A stretch of DNA of 64,000 nucleotides from Theropithecus gelada (Eukaryota > Chordata > Mammalia > Primates > Cercopithecidae). The translations under genes and the position numbers were made by a program. Position 1 is the first letter of the stretch, and each line of letters starts with the position of its first letter. The notes below the pieces were generated by a model. It worked only from the letters and a program-made list of their open reading frames with translations. It did no database searches and had not been told where the DNA came from. Below, piece after piece: positions 1 through 11,189 of the stretch. The DNA lies in assembly GCF_003255815.1 (NCBI RefSeq), contig NC_037668.1, positions 16,827,611 to 16,891,610 of the forward strand, in the 5' to 3' direction.

Positions 1-221
1 CAGGAGATCGAGACCATCCTGGCTAACATGGTGAAACCCCGTCTCTACTAAAAATACAAAAAACTAGCCGGGCGTGGTGGCGGGCGCCTGTAGTCCCAGC
101 TACTCGGAGGCTGAGGCGGGAGAATGGCGTGAACCCGGGAGGTGGAGCTTGCAGTGAGCCGAGATCGCCACTGCACTCCAGCCTGGGCGACAGAGCGAGA
201 CTCCGTCTCAAAAAAAAAAAA
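1..221 (+). mobile_element. AluY, 3' portion (cut by window start)
   Basis: The window opens inside an Alu at the GAGATCGAGACCATCCTGGCTAACA segment of the left arm, runs through the right arm, and ends in a poly-A tail. The 5' end lies outside the window. Confidence 0.95.
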
Positions 222-572
222 GGTTCTCAGTTATCATGCTATATCTATGCCATTTCATTCCTAGAGCAAGTAACTTAGCCTAAAGTGAACCACATCTATA
301 AGAAGACAAATATCCCTGTAGAGACATTTGTAGATAAATTGTGGAAGTATTCTAAAATTTTTGGCCAGATTTTGGCGAATGTTTGAGTCTAGTTGGTACA
401 GAAAGTACATTCTGTTTTATGAAAATAGCAACATTGACGTGAAAAGATATCATTAATGTATATCTGTAGTCAGAAATTGAATGTGCCCTGGCTGATTACA
501 ATTTATTTATTCACTTAATGCATATTTATTGAGTACAAGGCCTTAGAGATTCCTCAGTTCTTATAATCTGTA
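222..572. other. AT-rich intergenic DNA, nothing recognised
   Basis: AT-rich single-copy-looking sequence without a usable ORF, RNA gene or clear repeat family. Confidence 0.5.
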
Positions 573-1195
573 ACAGTGCCATTCCATAGGAATGTAATGA
601 GAGCCACACATATAATTTAAAATTTTCTAGTAGCCACATTAAGAAATTTAAAAACTGATAAAATTAATGTTATTAATATATTTTATTTCACCAAATATAT
701 CTAAAATATTATCCTAATACATCATCAATATAGTTTTATTGTTGTTTTTTGTTTTTGTTTTTGTTTTTTTTTGAGACAGAGTTTCACTCTGTCACCCAGG
801 CTGGAGTGCAGTGACACAATTATGGTTCACTGCAGCCTCAACCTTCTGGGCTCAGCTGCTCCTCCCACCTCAGCCTCCTGAGTAACTGAGACCACAGGCA
901 TGTGCTACCAGCTAATTTTTTGTATTTTTTTTGTAGAGACAGGATTTCCCATGTTGCCCAGACTGGTCTCCAACTCCTGGGCTCACGCGATCCACCTGCC
1001 TTGGCCTCCTGAAGTGCAGGGATTACAGGTGTGAGCCACTAGAAATTATTAACAAATTATTTTACATTCTTTGTTTTGAATTAAGTTTCTCGAATTTACT
1101 TACAGCAAATCTCACATTGCACTAGCCACATTTCAGGTACTCAAAAGCTACATGTGATTAATGGTTACCATACTGGGCAGTCCATGTCTAGAGAG
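573..1195. mobile_element. hAT/Charlie-like non-autonomous DNA transposon relic, split by an Alu
   Basis: Text around 573-740 (a CAGTGCCATTCCATAGGAAT end, then a CTAGTAGCCACATT core) and around 1,041-1,195 (CTAGCCACATTTCAGGTACTCA, ending near ACTGGGCAGTCCATG) look like the two ends of one short element with imperfect inverted termini. I recall this pattern from MER-type hAT elements, but the subfamily is not certain. An antisense Alu at 742-1,040 interrupts it. Confidence 0.5.
742..1040 (-). mobile_element. Alu (older, S/J-like), antisense
   Basis: Poly-T followed by GAGACAGAGTTTCACTCTG and ending GATTACAGGTGTGAGCCACT; near full length. Confidence 0.93.
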
Positions 1196-1235
1196 AAATA
1201 CAGATGTGTAATTTGTAAACAGGTAAACAGAAAAT

Positions 1236-1450
1236 TTCTTTTCTTTTTCTTTTTTTTTTTTTTTTAAGACAAGTTCTCACTCTCCCAGGCTGGAGTGCAG
1301 GCTCAGTGCAGCCTCCACCTCCTGGGCTCAAGCGATCCTCCCACCTAACCTCCCCAACGCCCCACCCCAGTAGCTGGGACTACAGGCGGGCACCACCATG
1401 TCCAACTAATTCTTACAGAGATGGGTTTTCACCATGTGGCCCAGACTAGA
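1236..1450 (-). mobile_element. Alu fragment, antisense, 5'-truncated
   Basis: Poly-T, then AAGACAAGTTCTCACTCTCCCAGGCTGGAGTGCAG, stopping after the TTTTCACCATGTGGCCCAGACTAG segment. About a third is missing from the Alu 5' end. Confidence 0.88.
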
Positions 1451-2081
1451 TAATTTTAATTAAATGTAATAAAGGCTATGATGAGAAAAGTACACTCATC
1501 CCACAATGAGAGCATATAAAAGGGGCTTAGTTCCTCCAGTTTTTCCTCCTAAAATCTCACAATTCTCTCTGCTTCTCTGCATCCTACCTGCCATGACTCT
1601 AATCTAATCCAGATTATCTGTCTCCTAGACTTGCACAACAGCTTCCGAAATTGTCTGCCTGCATCTATCTCTGCCCCTATTTGCAGATAAAGTGAGCTTT
1701 TAAAAACCCCCTTCAGATCATGTCATCCCTCTGTTTAAAACCTTAAATATGTGATGAACACATTGGACAAGTGTGAGATGATGTACATAAAGCACCCAGC
1801 CCAAAGGTTCTGCTCACTGAGTTTAGTTCTTCTCGCTTCTCCCTTTCACTCTCTTTTTTCTGCCTTACTTTCCTCTCCAGCTCCTTCTTCTTATCACCTA
1901 TCAGTCTCTTATCATCTGAATTTCTTTTTTCTTTCTTCCCTTGTACTTGCTTTCCATTTTCTTTTCTTCCATCTTCTCTTCTCCCTGCTTTAGTTTATTT
2001 TAATATAGAATTTAAATAGATTTAGAAATTCATTATTTATTTACTTCTGAGTTCCAAATTCTTCATTTAAAAATCAAAAGA
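1451..2081. other. Intergenic DNA with a pyrimidine-rich stretch
   Basis: No recognised gene. Positions about 1,800-1,990 are strongly T/C-rich and produce an 80-residue open frame of low complexity, which I do not regard as coding. Confidence 0.5.
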
Positions 2082-2407
2082 GCACCGGTCACGGTGGCTC
2101 ACGCCTGTAATGCCAGCATTTTGGGAGGCCGAGGCAGGCAGATCACCTGAGGTCAGGAGTTCAAGACCAGCCTGGCCAACATGGTGAAAACCCATCTCTA
2201 CTTAAAATACAAAAATTAGCTGGGCGTGGTGGCAGGCGCCTGTAGTCCCAGCTACTCAGTAGGCTGAGGCAGGAGAATCGCTTGAACCTAGGAGGCAGCA
2301 GTTGCAGTAAGCCGAGATCACGCCATTGCACTCCAGCCTGGGGGACAAGAGCGAGACTCTGTCTCAAAATAAATAAATACATAAATAAAAATAAAAGTAA
2401 TAAAAAG
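2082..2407 (+). mobile_element. Alu, sense, full length
   Basis: Starts at ACCGGTCACGGTGGCTCACGCC and ends in an (AAAT)n-like tail. It lies directly head-to-tail with the next Alu. Confidence 0.93.
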
Positions 2408-2410
2408 AAC

Positions 2411-2739
2411 TTGGCCAGGCATGGTGGCTCACACCTATAATTCCAGCACTTTGCGAGGCCAAGGTGGGTGGATCACTTGAGGTCAGGAGTTCAAGACCAG
2501 ACTGGCCAACATGGTGAAAAGCCATCTCCACTAAAAATACAAAAATTAGCCAGGTGTGGTGGTGCACGCCTGTAGTCCCAGCTACTGAGGAGGCTGAGGC
2601 AGGAGAATTGCTTGAACCTGGGAGGTGGAGGTCGCAGTGAGCCAAGATCATGCTAGCCTGAGTGACAGAGTGCGACTCCAGCCCGCACTGCAGCCTGAGT
2701 GACAGAGTGAGACTCTGTCTCCAAAAAAAAAAAAAAAAA
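2411..2739 (+). mobile_element. Alu, sense, with small tandem duplication near its 3' end
   Basis: Begins TTGGCCAGGCATGGTGGCTC. Near 2,655-2,715 the AGCCTGAGTGACAGAGTG segment appears twice, a short internal duplication. Its poly-A tail runs into an assembly gap. Confidence 0.92.
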
Positions 2740-2835
2740 NNNNNNNNNNNNNNNNNNNNNNNNNNNNNNNNNNNNNNNNNNNNNNNNNNNNNNNNNNNNN
2801 NNNNNNNNNNNNNNNNNNNNNNNNNNNNNNNNNNN
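2740..2835. other. Assembly gap (96 N)
   Basis: Run of N between the poly-A tail of a sense Alu and the poly-T start of an antisense AluY. Inverted Alu tails facing each other are a common cause of assembly failure. Confidence 0.98.
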
Positions 2836-3148
2836 TTTCTTTTTTTTTTTTTTTTTTTTTTTTTTGAGACGGAGTCTCGCGCTGTGTCACCCAGGCTGGA
2901 GTGCAGTGGCGCGATCTCGGCTCACTGCAAGCTCCGCCTCCCAGGTTCACGCCATTCTCCTGCCTCAGCCTCCGAGTAGCTGGGACTACAGGCGCCTGCC
3001 ACCACGCCCGGCTAGTTTTTTTGTATTTTTAGTAGAGACGGGGTTTCACCATGTTAGCCAGGATGGTCTCGATCTCCTGACCTCGTGATCCACCCGCCTC
3101 GGCCTCCCAAAGTGCTGGGATTACAGGCTTGAGCCACCGCGCCCGGCC
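2836..3148 (-). mobile_element. AluY, antisense, full length
   Basis: Poly-T then GAGACGGAGTCTCGC and ending GAGCCACCGCGCCCGGCC. High CpG content shows it is young. Confidence 0.94.
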
Positions 3149-4312
3149 AAAAGCTTGACCTTTTATCAGGATTAAATTAAGATGCTTTTTACTTCAGCAT
3201 GGTCTTCAGTTAACTTTTTTTGTAGGTTGCAGAGCTTCTTTAGAAAAATGCATATAGTGTCCTAGAAGGAGGAAAACAATCCCCTTCACATTTTATAGGG
3301 AGAAAATGGTGTAGTCACTTAGGAAGGGTCATGTGGTGATTTGAAACAAGTCAGAAGAACCCAGGCTCTCACCACAGCCCTTCCTCTCTTAGGCAAATTT
3401 CTGCCTGCTGGCAGTAGAGCAGTGAGGCAAATTAATTATTCAGTGTCTGTGGAGGTCAATAAATAAATGAAATACCTAATTAAATAAACTTTTGGAGTGC
3501 TGAAAGCAGGCAGTTTCCTTAACTTAACACAGTTCCTTTGGAGGACCAGTTCTCTTCCTTGAAAGAACAGTCAATCTAGCCATATGGGCTGTTTTCTTTT
3601 AGTTCTGAGAAGGTGGATTTATGACCCCCTGTGTACTCATTTTTCTGTTTCTGTCTCTGACATAGACAACTCTGCCAGGTGCCAGCACTCCTTCTACCTC
3701 CTCTGAAAGCAAGGAGACATCCTGAAATTACAGAAGGAAGAAAGGAAGTTACAATTCAAGAAGGACTTCTTGCTGCCAAGGCATGGTAGACACCAATACA
3801 AAACAAATGAGGGAGGGTTTTAGCCTAGAAAACATGTCTCTGTGGAGAAAAGACCCCCCATCCCAGGTCTGGCCCAAGGGAGGGCCTCCCTCCAGTAAGG
3901 CTTGGGCATTCAGATTCAGAATCAACAACATTTGTTGAGCAGATACTGCATACAAGACAGCTCCATATACATCTTCTTCTATACTATTTTAATCTAAGAG
4001 AAGCCTTCCGACGTTTTCCCAAATGGAATCTTATCTTGAAATGAGACTCTGCAGACTTAAACCAACTACAGAAACACTTTAGTATTAAGGTATCACCCAC
4101 GCTGAAACATTTTTCCTAGCTTTGACCATTGCTCTGTGAATATCCAGAGCCTGTTTACCACATTCCATTCCAACAACTTGTTCTTAATCTCTCACTTCAG
4201 AGATTTACTGAGCTCTTTCTGAATAGAATTACTCTTGTGAAAGAAACAGTAGCAGCATGTTAGTTAGGATAGACTAATTGCCATAACAAATAGACTCAAA
4301 TAAGAATAATGG
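3149..4312. other. Intergenic DNA, no gene; possible L2 scrap near 3,925-4,010
   Basis: I find no supported gene. A short ATTTGTTGAGCAGATACTGCATAC stretch resembles L2. The rest looks single copy. The longest open frame here (about 68 codons on the minus strand) has no recognisable motif. Confidence 0.5.
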
Positions 4313-4640
4313 CTTGCCCGGGTGTGGTGGCTCACACCTGTAATCCCAGCACTTTGGGAAGCCAAGGTGGGAGGATCACTTGAGGTCAGGAGTTTGAGAC
4401 CCGCCTGGCCAGCATGGCGAAACCCCTGTCTCTACTAAAAATCCAAAAAAATTAGCTGGGTGTGGTGGTGGCCGGCATCTGTAATCCCAGCTACTCAGGA
4501 GGCTGAGGCAGGAGAATCACTTGAACCCAGGAGGTTGAGGTTACAGTGAGCTGAGATCGTGCCACTACATTCCAGTCTAGGTGACAGAGAGAGACTCTGT
4601 TTCAAAAAAACAGAAAAAAGAGAAAAAAGAAAAAAGAATA
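4313..4640 (+). mobile_element. Alu, sense, full length
   Basis: GCCCGGGTGTGGTGGCTCACACC at the 5' end and an A-rich AAAAAAGAGAAAAAAG tail. Confidence 0.93.
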
Positions 4641-4916
4641 ATGACTCAGATATAATAGACATTTATTTCTTGCCCTTTGGGTGGCAGGGCACTTCTCCTC
4701 CATGCAGCTATTTCAGGAATTCAGGATATGAAGGCCTGTCATGCAAAAGGCATGGAAGAGCATATGTGGGAAATTTTTATGGGCCTAGAAGTAGGGTACA
4801 TCCCTCGAAGTGGGCTCCACAGATTTGTGTTGGTTTGCAAATAGTTTGTTACTGGTACTTGACAATGTAAGAATAGAAATGGAAAGTAAACCTTTAGAAA
4901 GCTTTATAGCAATCTG

Positions 4917-5209
4917 GGGCCAGGCGCAGTGGCTCACGCCTGTAATCCCAGCACTTTGGGAGGCTGAGGTGCGTGGATCACTGGAAGTCAGGAGTTAAAG
5001 ACCAGCCTGGCCAACATGATGAAACCCCATCTCTACCAAAAATACAAAAATTAGCTGGATGTGGTGGTGTACGCCTGTAGTACCAGGTACTCAGGAGGCT
5101 GAGGCAGGAGAATCGCTTTGAACCCAGGAGACGCAGGTTGCAGTGAGCCAAGATCACGCCACTGCGCTCCAGCCTGGGCAACAAGATCGAAACTTCGTCT
5201 CAAAAAAAA
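4917..5209 (+). mobile_element. Alu, sense, full length with target-site duplication
   Basis: Starts GGGCCAGGCGCAGTGGCTCACG and ends in poly-A. CTTTATAGCAAT before it and TTTTATAGCAAT after it form the target-site duplication. Confidence 0.94.
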
Positions 5210-5262
5210 GTTTTATAGCAATTTTGATGGAGTAATTGTTGAATCTAAAATTTAAAAATTGG

Positions 5263-5532
5263 AGCTGGGTGCGGTGGCTCATGCCTGTAATCCCAGCACT
5301 TTAGGAAGCCGAGGCAGGCAGATCACTTGAGGCCAAGAGTTCGAGACCAGCTTGGCCAACATGGTGAAACCTCATCTCTACTAAAATTACAAAAATTAGC
5401 TGGGCATGGTGGCAGCCACCTGTAATCCCAGCTACTCAGGAGGCTGAGACAGTGAACCCGGGAGGTGGAGGTTGCAGTGAGCTGAGATCACGCCACTGCA
5501 CTCCAGCCTGGGTGACACAGTGAGATTCCATA
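5263..5532 (+). mobile_element. Alu, sense, with right-arm deletion
   Basis: GAGCTGGGTGCGGTGGCTCATGCC start. The right arm lacks about 20 bases before GTGAACCCGGGAGGTGG, and an AT-rich tail replaces pure poly-A. Confidence 0.9.
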
Positions 5533-5708
5533 TATATATTTTTAAAAGGCTTAACTTTTTTTTTTTCACAATTAACATTTTGTATTTTTAAAAAGTATAA
5601 AAAAAAACTGAACTCACTGCCTTTAGACTGTAGGAATATAAGAAAAAAATTGAACTCACCATTGGTAAAGGGTCATAAAGTTTCTATGACAAAGAAATAG
5701 ATGCTCTA

Positions 5709-6011
5709 GGCCGGGCGCGGTGGCTCAAGCCTGTAATCCTAGCACTTTGGGAGGCCGAGACGGGCGGATCACGAGGTCAGGAGATCGAGACCAGCCTGGC
5801 TAACACGGTGAAACCCCGTCTCTACCAAAAAAATACAAAAAAAAACTAGCCGGGCGAGGTGGCAGGCGCCTGTAGTCCCAGCTACTCGGGAGGCTGAGGC
5901 AGGAGAATGGCGTAGACCCAGGAGGCAGAGCTTGCAGTGAGCTGAGATCCGGCCACTGCACTCCAGCCTGGGCGACAGAGCGAGACTCCGTCTCAAAAAA
6001 AAAAAAAAAAA
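5709..6011 (+). mobile_element. Young AluY (Old World monkey AluYR-type), full length
   Basis: GGCCGGGCGCGGTGGCTCAAGCC start, GCCGAGACGGGCGG, GGCGAGGTGGC and GAGATCCGGCCACTGC diagnostics. Flanked by AGAAATAGATGCTCTA duplications. Its state supports a recent insertion. Confidence 0.95.
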
Positions 6012-6330
6012 GAAATAGATGCTCTAATATTAAAGAGACAACAAGAATTTAAAAGACCTTTAGTTCTCAGGAACCATCACTAAAAAACTCTGATTCAGAA
6101 CCCCCAGAAGTGAGGCAAAGATGATAGATGAAATGTTTCAACCTGTGTTAACAAATAGTGCAATCAGAGGAAAAGACAGGAGCAGCATAGAGAACAGCAT
6201 TGCCAATTTTAAGACATGAGGGAAACCACCCTACCCAAAATTCATCACCTTTTTCTTGGAAGCGGCCTGGAAATTAAGTACAACTTGAAAAACAGGGACT
6301 AAGAGAACATTATATTAAATAACTCTTCCC
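6012..6330. other. Intergenic DNA, nothing recognised
   Basis: Single-copy-looking sequence with no supported ORF or RNA gene. Confidence 0.5.
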
Positions 6331-6645
6331 GCTGGGCATGGTGGCTCATGCCTGTAATCCCAGCACTTTGGGAAGCTAAGGTGGGCAGATCACGAGGTCA
6401 GGAGTTTGAGACCAGCCTGACCAAGAGACCAGCCTGGCCAATATGGTGAAACCCCATCTCTACTAAAAATACAAAAATTAGCCAGGTGTGGTGGTGGGTG
6501 CCTGTAATCTCAGCTACTCAGGAGGCTGAGGCAGGAGAATTGCTTGAACCTGGGAGGCGGAGGTTGCAGTGAGCTGAGATTGCGTCATTGTGCTCCAGCC
6601 TGGGTGACAGAGCAAGACTCTGACTCAAATAAACAAACAAACAAA
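6331..6645 (+). mobile_element. Alu, sense, full length with target-site duplication
   Basis: GCTGGGCATGGTGGCTCATGCC start and a (CAAA)n tail. AAATAACTCTTCCC flanks it on both sides. A short GAGACCAGCCTG segment is duplicated in the left arm. Confidence 0.94.
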
Positions 6646-6802
6646 TAAATAACTCTTCCCTTAAATATGGTCTGGCCACAGGACCAAATCTGTAAACATA
6701 GGGTAATTTTTTTCTATGGCAATGTAAAAAGTCAATTAAAATTCCTTTCTTTTTCTCTGTTTATGATTCTTCATCATTCAGTTTAAAAAGTCAGGTAATC
6801 TT

Positions 6803-7091
6803 GGCCGGGTGTGGTGGGTGACGCTTGTAATCCCAGCACTTTGGGAGGCTGAGGCGGGCAGATCACCTAAGGTCAGGAGTTTGAGATCAACCTGGCCAAC
6901 ATGGTGAAAACCCCGTCTCTATTAAAAATGCAAAAATTAGCTGGGCATGGTGGCAGGCACCTGTAATCCCAGCTACTCGGGAGACTAAAGCAGGAGAATC
7001 TTTTGAATCCAGGAGGCAGAGGGTGCAGTGAGCCAAGATCACACCACTGCAGGCTGGGCAACAGAACGAGACTCTTTCTCCAAAAAAAAAA
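6803..7091 (+). mobile_element. Alu, sense
   Basis: TGGCCGGGTGTGGTGGGTGACGC start, poly-A end, with a small right-arm deletion in the CACTCCAGCCTGG region. Confidence 0.93.
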
Positions 7092-7197
7092 ATAGATAAT
7101 AAAAAGACACTTTTTACTGTTCTAAATTATAGGATTTGCAACATTGTTTCTATCTAATTCAGCATCATTTTACAATTTTATTTAAAAGCAGTTTGAT

Positions 7198-7331
7198 TGG
7201 ATGGGCATGGTGGCTCACACCTGTAATCTCAACACTTTGGGAGGCTGAGGCAAGAGGCAAGAGGATTGCTTGAGCACAGGAATTCAAGGCCAGCCTGAGA
7301 AACATGGTGAGACCTTGACTTAAAAAAAAAG
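7198..7331 (+). mobile_element. Free left Alu monomer (FLAM-like), sense
   Basis: Only a left arm from TTGGATGGGCATGGTGGCTC to an A9 tail. No right arm follows. Confidence 0.8.
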
Positions 7332-7726
7332 GTGGGTGGGGGGACGGGGCACACACACACACAAAAAAGCAGTTGATTCAGGCCTGCCTTAGGCTGAAAA
7401 AATTTCTTACTTTCCTATGGACAGTACCTCAGCTTGGTCCAAAATATTTCCCCCATTACTGTTTCTGAAAAAGGATGTCAGAGATGCTATTTCAAATCAC
7501 TGAAGACTAAGTTGGGCCTGCTAATATTGGAGAGAATAAATTTGAAGGCAAAGAAGATTTAACCCCAACCCTGCTAAGTATCCTGTTACTACTGGATAGG
7601 AGACAACTATCAGGAGTTTAGGTCTTCTTGGTCACCAAAGCCATCCGGCCATGGGACAGGGCCCTGCTACCTTGATTTATCTTCTACCAAAATCTCACCT
7701 TCAGAAATTCTTCACTAAAAATTATT
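7332..7726. other. Intergenic DNA with a short CA run
   Basis: Starts with a G-rich and (AC)n tract. The rest has no gene or repeat family I recognise. Confidence 0.5.
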
Positions 7727-8329
7727 GGCTGGGTGCAGTGGCTCACGCTTGTAATCCTAGCATGTTGGGAGACCAAGGAGGACAGATCACCTGAGCTCAG
7801 GAGTTCAAGACCAGCCTGGACAACATGGCAAAACCCCATCTCTACAAAAAATATAAACATTTTGGCCAGGTGTGGTGGCTCTGACCAGGTGCGGTGGCTC
7901 ATGCCTGTAATCCCAGCACTTTGGGAGGCTGAGGCAGGTGGATTGCTTGAGTTCAGGAAGTCAGAGACCGCCTGACCAACATGGTGAAACCCAGTCTACT
8001 AAAAATACAAAAATTAGCCAGGCATGGTGGCAAGCACCTGTAATCTCAGCTACTTGGGAGGGTGAGGCAGGAGAATGGCTTGAACCTGGGAGGCAGAGGT
8101 TACAATGAGCTGAGATCACACCATTGCAATCCAAACTGAGTGACAGAGCGAGACAGTCTAAAAAAAAAAAAAATTAGCCAGGCATGGTGGCACATGCCTA
8201 CAGTCCCCCAGCTACTCTGGAGGCTTGAGCCTGGGAGGCAGAGGTTGCAGTAGGTTGAGATCATGCCACTGCACTCCAGCCTGGGTGACAAAGCGAGACC
8301 CTGTCTGAAACAAACAAAAAAAAAAATTG
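7727..8329 (+). mobile_element. Nested Alus, sense: outer copy split by an inner copy
   Basis: The outer left arm (7,727-about 7,875) is followed by a complete inner Alu (about 7,882-8,173, from GACCAGGTGCGGTGGCTC to its A tail). The missing right arm then resumes at 8,174 with ATTAGCCAGGCATGGTGG and ends at 8,329. The breakpoint lies in the middle A-rich region, a usual Alu target. Confidence 0.85.
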
Positions 8330-8940
8330 AAAAAACAATTTGGGCTTTATTTTCTAATGTCTTTATTTGATTTTGTTTTATTTTGTAGTTCCATTAGCTC
8401 ATTTTTAGCATATTTTACAAAAATTTTGGCCCATAATGCATTACAAGGAAAAAAATCTTGTTCTTCACCACATACAGTTTGAGAAGCACTAGTATATGTT
8501 ACATTCCTTCATATTCGTTCCACTAGAACTCAATCTCATGGTCACATCTAACTATAGCAGAAACTGGAAATGTGATCTAGCTATATGAAATGGGAAAAGA
8601 GGAGAACACAGACGTTGGTGAACACTAGAAGTCTCTGGCATGCTTAGCTTGCACACTCACAAGCACAGGATAATGTGTGAAATGGAAGAGAGGACTAAGT
8701 GCCCAAGGGGAGGTTGAGCTGCAGGACGTATATCCATGCTACTTTCATCAAGTCTGGAGAAGATTGCCAGCTGCTGGCATTAGTTACAGTCCAAAAGGCT
8801 TTGGCTGCAAAAGCCAGGAGGACAAATGTTGCCTGTATTTACTGTGCTCATTTCTCTCAGATTCTGGCTTTTCTTTGTATCCTCCCCACCATGCCTTAGT
8901 TTACCATTTCCTACTTAAGCATCAAAGTAGCCTCATAACA
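8330..8940. other. Intergenic DNA, nothing supported
   Basis: Contains a stretch near 8,475-8,505 (CAGTTTGAGAAGCACTAG) that resembles the end of a MER5-type element. A 101-codon open frame begins at 8,677 but has no recognisable domain, and I do not call it a gene. Confidence 0.45.
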
Positions 8941-9360
8941 GGGGTCCCTACTGCTAACCTCACATCCTCCACCTCCATCTAGCCTGTGACTCTCACCATG
9001 TTACTCTTCAATAGTTCCTTATCACTTACAGGATTGAGTTTAAACTGTTGTCATAGAAAGCCTGTAAGACCATTCACGATCTAGTCCCTTCCCATCTCCT
9101 AGGCCTCGCCTCCCCACTGTGCCATGGGCATCCCATGCCCCAGTCTTGCAGACCTCCTCACCACCCCCTTAGCACTCCATGCACTGCCATGCTTCCTTGC
9201 CTTGGACTTGTGAGTCCTCACTGGGCTTATTCCCACTAGTCTTTTAGCTCTCCATTTAATGTTTCTTCATTTGTGAAAGCTTTCTTGATTTCCCTTTGTT
9301 TGGTGAAGCACCCCTTCTTCCATGAGCATCATAATTGTTGGGTAAAGAATAGCTATTTCT
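8941..9360 (+). mobile_element. L2 LINE fragment (ancient)
   Basis: Text such as CTTACAGGATTGAGTTTAAACT, AAGACCATTCACGATCTAG and GTGAAAGCTTTCTTGATTTCCC follows the pattern I recall for the L2 ORF2 3' region. It is strongly diverged, so boundaries are approximate. Confidence 0.5.
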
Positions 9361-9362
9361 AG

Positions 9363-9499
9363 TCTGGACACAGTGGCTCATGCCTGTAATCCCAACACTT
9401 TGGGAGACTGAAGTGGGAGGATCACTTGAGCCCAGGAGTCTGGGCCCATCTCAGCCTCCCAAAGTGCTGAGATTACAGGCGTGAGCCACTGCGTCCGGT
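9363..9499. mobile_element. Fold-back Alu: two 5' heads joined in inverted orientation
   Basis: Positions 9,363-9,441 read as the 5' part of a sense Alu. Without any right arm or tail, 9,446-9,499 then reads as the 5' part of an antisense Alu (TCAGCCTCCCAAAGTGCTGAG to GTGAGCCACTGCGTCCGG). The two arms are mutually complementary over about 50 bases. Confidence 0.8.
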
Positions 9500-9679
9500 C
9501 TTTCTCAAGCCTTTTATTGTTAGACAGGGGATAGACAAGAAAGAGAGTCTCTACTCTCCTGATAGTCCAAAAGTTGAAAACAATTCAGTTATTAGCTGAC
9601 AACTATTCACCGAGTATCAATTATTGGCCAGAAACCACATAACACACTTGAAACACACCAATAAAAAAACATGTCCTCA

Positions 9680-9975
9680 GGTTGGGCACAGTGGCTCACT
9701 CCTGTAATCCTAGCACTTTGGGAGGCCAAGGCAGGCAGATTGTCTGAGCTCAGGAGTTCAAGGCCAGCCTGGGCAACATGGCAAAATTCCTTCTCTACTA
9801 ATTAGCTGAGCGTGGTGGTGTGCACCTGTAATCCCAGCTATTTGGGAGGCTGAGGCATGAGAATTGCTTGAACCCAGAAGGTGGAGATTGCAGTGGGCTG
9901 AGATCACACCCTTGCACTCCAGCCTGGGCAGCAGGGTGAGACTCTGTCTCGAAAAAAAAAAGAAAGAAAGAAAGT
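9680..9975 (+). mobile_element. Alu, sense
   Basis: GTTGGGCACAGTGGCTCACTCC start, (GAAA)n tail, with a small deletion in the CTACTAAAAATACAAAAATTAG linker. Confidence 0.92.
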
Positions 9976-10024
9976 GTTCTCAGGCCTCATTTACTCATAG
10001 TCTAACAGCGAGAAATATAAGCTG

Positions 10025-10261
10025 GAATAGAATGGTGCAAACAGCTTCGACCTCCTGGCTCAAGGGATCCTTCTGCTTTGGCCTCCCCTGTGGCTGGGAC
10101 AACAGATGTCCACCACCATGCCCAGCTATTTTTTTTTTTTTGGTAGAGATGGGGTTTCACTATGTTGGTCAGGCTGGTCTTGAACTCCTGACCTCAAGTG
10201 ATTCACCTGCCTTGGCCTCCCAAAGTGCTGGGATTACAAGCATGAGTCCCCATGCCTGGCC
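10025..10261 (-). mobile_element. Alu fragment, antisense, 3'-truncated
   Basis: Lacks the poly-T and part of the right arm. Recognisable from CCTCCTGGCTCAAGGGATCC through the end CCCATGCCTGGCC. Confidence 0.88.
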
Positions 10262-10394
10262 AAATTTTCTGTTTTATGAAGCCAAACTGAATCCTAATTA
10301 ATACAAGGGGAATAGTAGCAGAGTACCTCCATATGTTAGGTGTTTTATACATATTACTTCTTTTTATCTTCATGACAGTGCTACAAAAGTTGGC

Positions 10395-10580
10395 TAGATT
10401 ACACCTTGCTAGCTATGTGTCATTAGGTAAGTTATTTCACCTTTCTGTGTCTCAATTTCCCCATCTGTAAAATGAAGACAATATAGCATCTCCTCTACAG
10501 CTGTGAAGGTTGGACAAGTTCGTGTAGGTAAAGTATTTAGAATTGTGTTTGCCATATGGTAAGTGTTCAGTGTTAGCCAT
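10395..10580 (+). mobile_element. MIR, sense
   Basis: TAGCTATGTGTCATTAGGTAAGTTATTTCACC, then CTCAATTTCCCCATCTGTAAAATG, matches the MIR core and 3' part. Confidence 0.85.
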
Positions 10581-10690
10581 GAGCTCAGAAAGCTTTAGTA
10601 ATTTGTTTAAGTGATGACATAGTAAGTGGTAGTGTCAAGGTTCGAACCCAGAGCCATCTGACTTTTAAAACTGTGCATTTCCCCATTGTA
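10581..10690 (-). mobile_element. MIR, antisense fragment
   Basis: TAGTAAGTGGTAGTGTCAAGGTTCGAACCCAGAGCC is the reverse of the MIR tRNA-like head. It lies tail-to-tail with the sense MIR immediately before it. Confidence 0.75.
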
Positions 10691-11189
10691 CCTGGGAAGG
10701 ACTCAATGTGGATCAAATGCAGGGTGGAGGGACTAGAGCTGGGATGGGTAAATGGAATACTGCCTTTTGCTCTTGTGTAACTCGGCGAATCTTCCCAATG
10801 GAGGCGCTGAGGTCCATCTCGCCCTCTTGTGGCCATAGGACTCACTGTGAGCTCCTGAAAATCAGTGAGGGAAGCCAGAGGGGAGGACTAAAGTCAGCAA
10901 AGGGATTGGTGTGGCCCATCTATGGAAGAAAGATGGGGGATTCAAATAGAAAGGAGACAGCTAGCAAGTTCAAGGGAACCATGCTTGATTTAATGTCCAG
11001 CGTCCTAACTGCAAGTCCATTCCCAGAGCTAGAAGTATCAGCCTCCCATGAAAATGAAACCTAGAAAACTCCAGGCAGTTGATAAGACTTTTAAATACAT
11101 GATATGAAGCTCTCAAGAGAAGAAATGGGAGTCCCCTCCCAAGGACCTCATCATATAATTAATCCATTTGAGCAATCAAAAGGCAGAAT
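10691..11189. other. Intergenic DNA, no supported gene
   Basis: Open frames of 118 codons (10,708 +) and 86 codons (10,845 -) overlap here, but neither shows a motif. I call neither. Confidence 0.4.

Noticed and set aside
10585..11064. Opposing open frames (118 codons +, 86 codons -)
   Set aside because: They overlap each other and, in part, a MIR; no domain in either.
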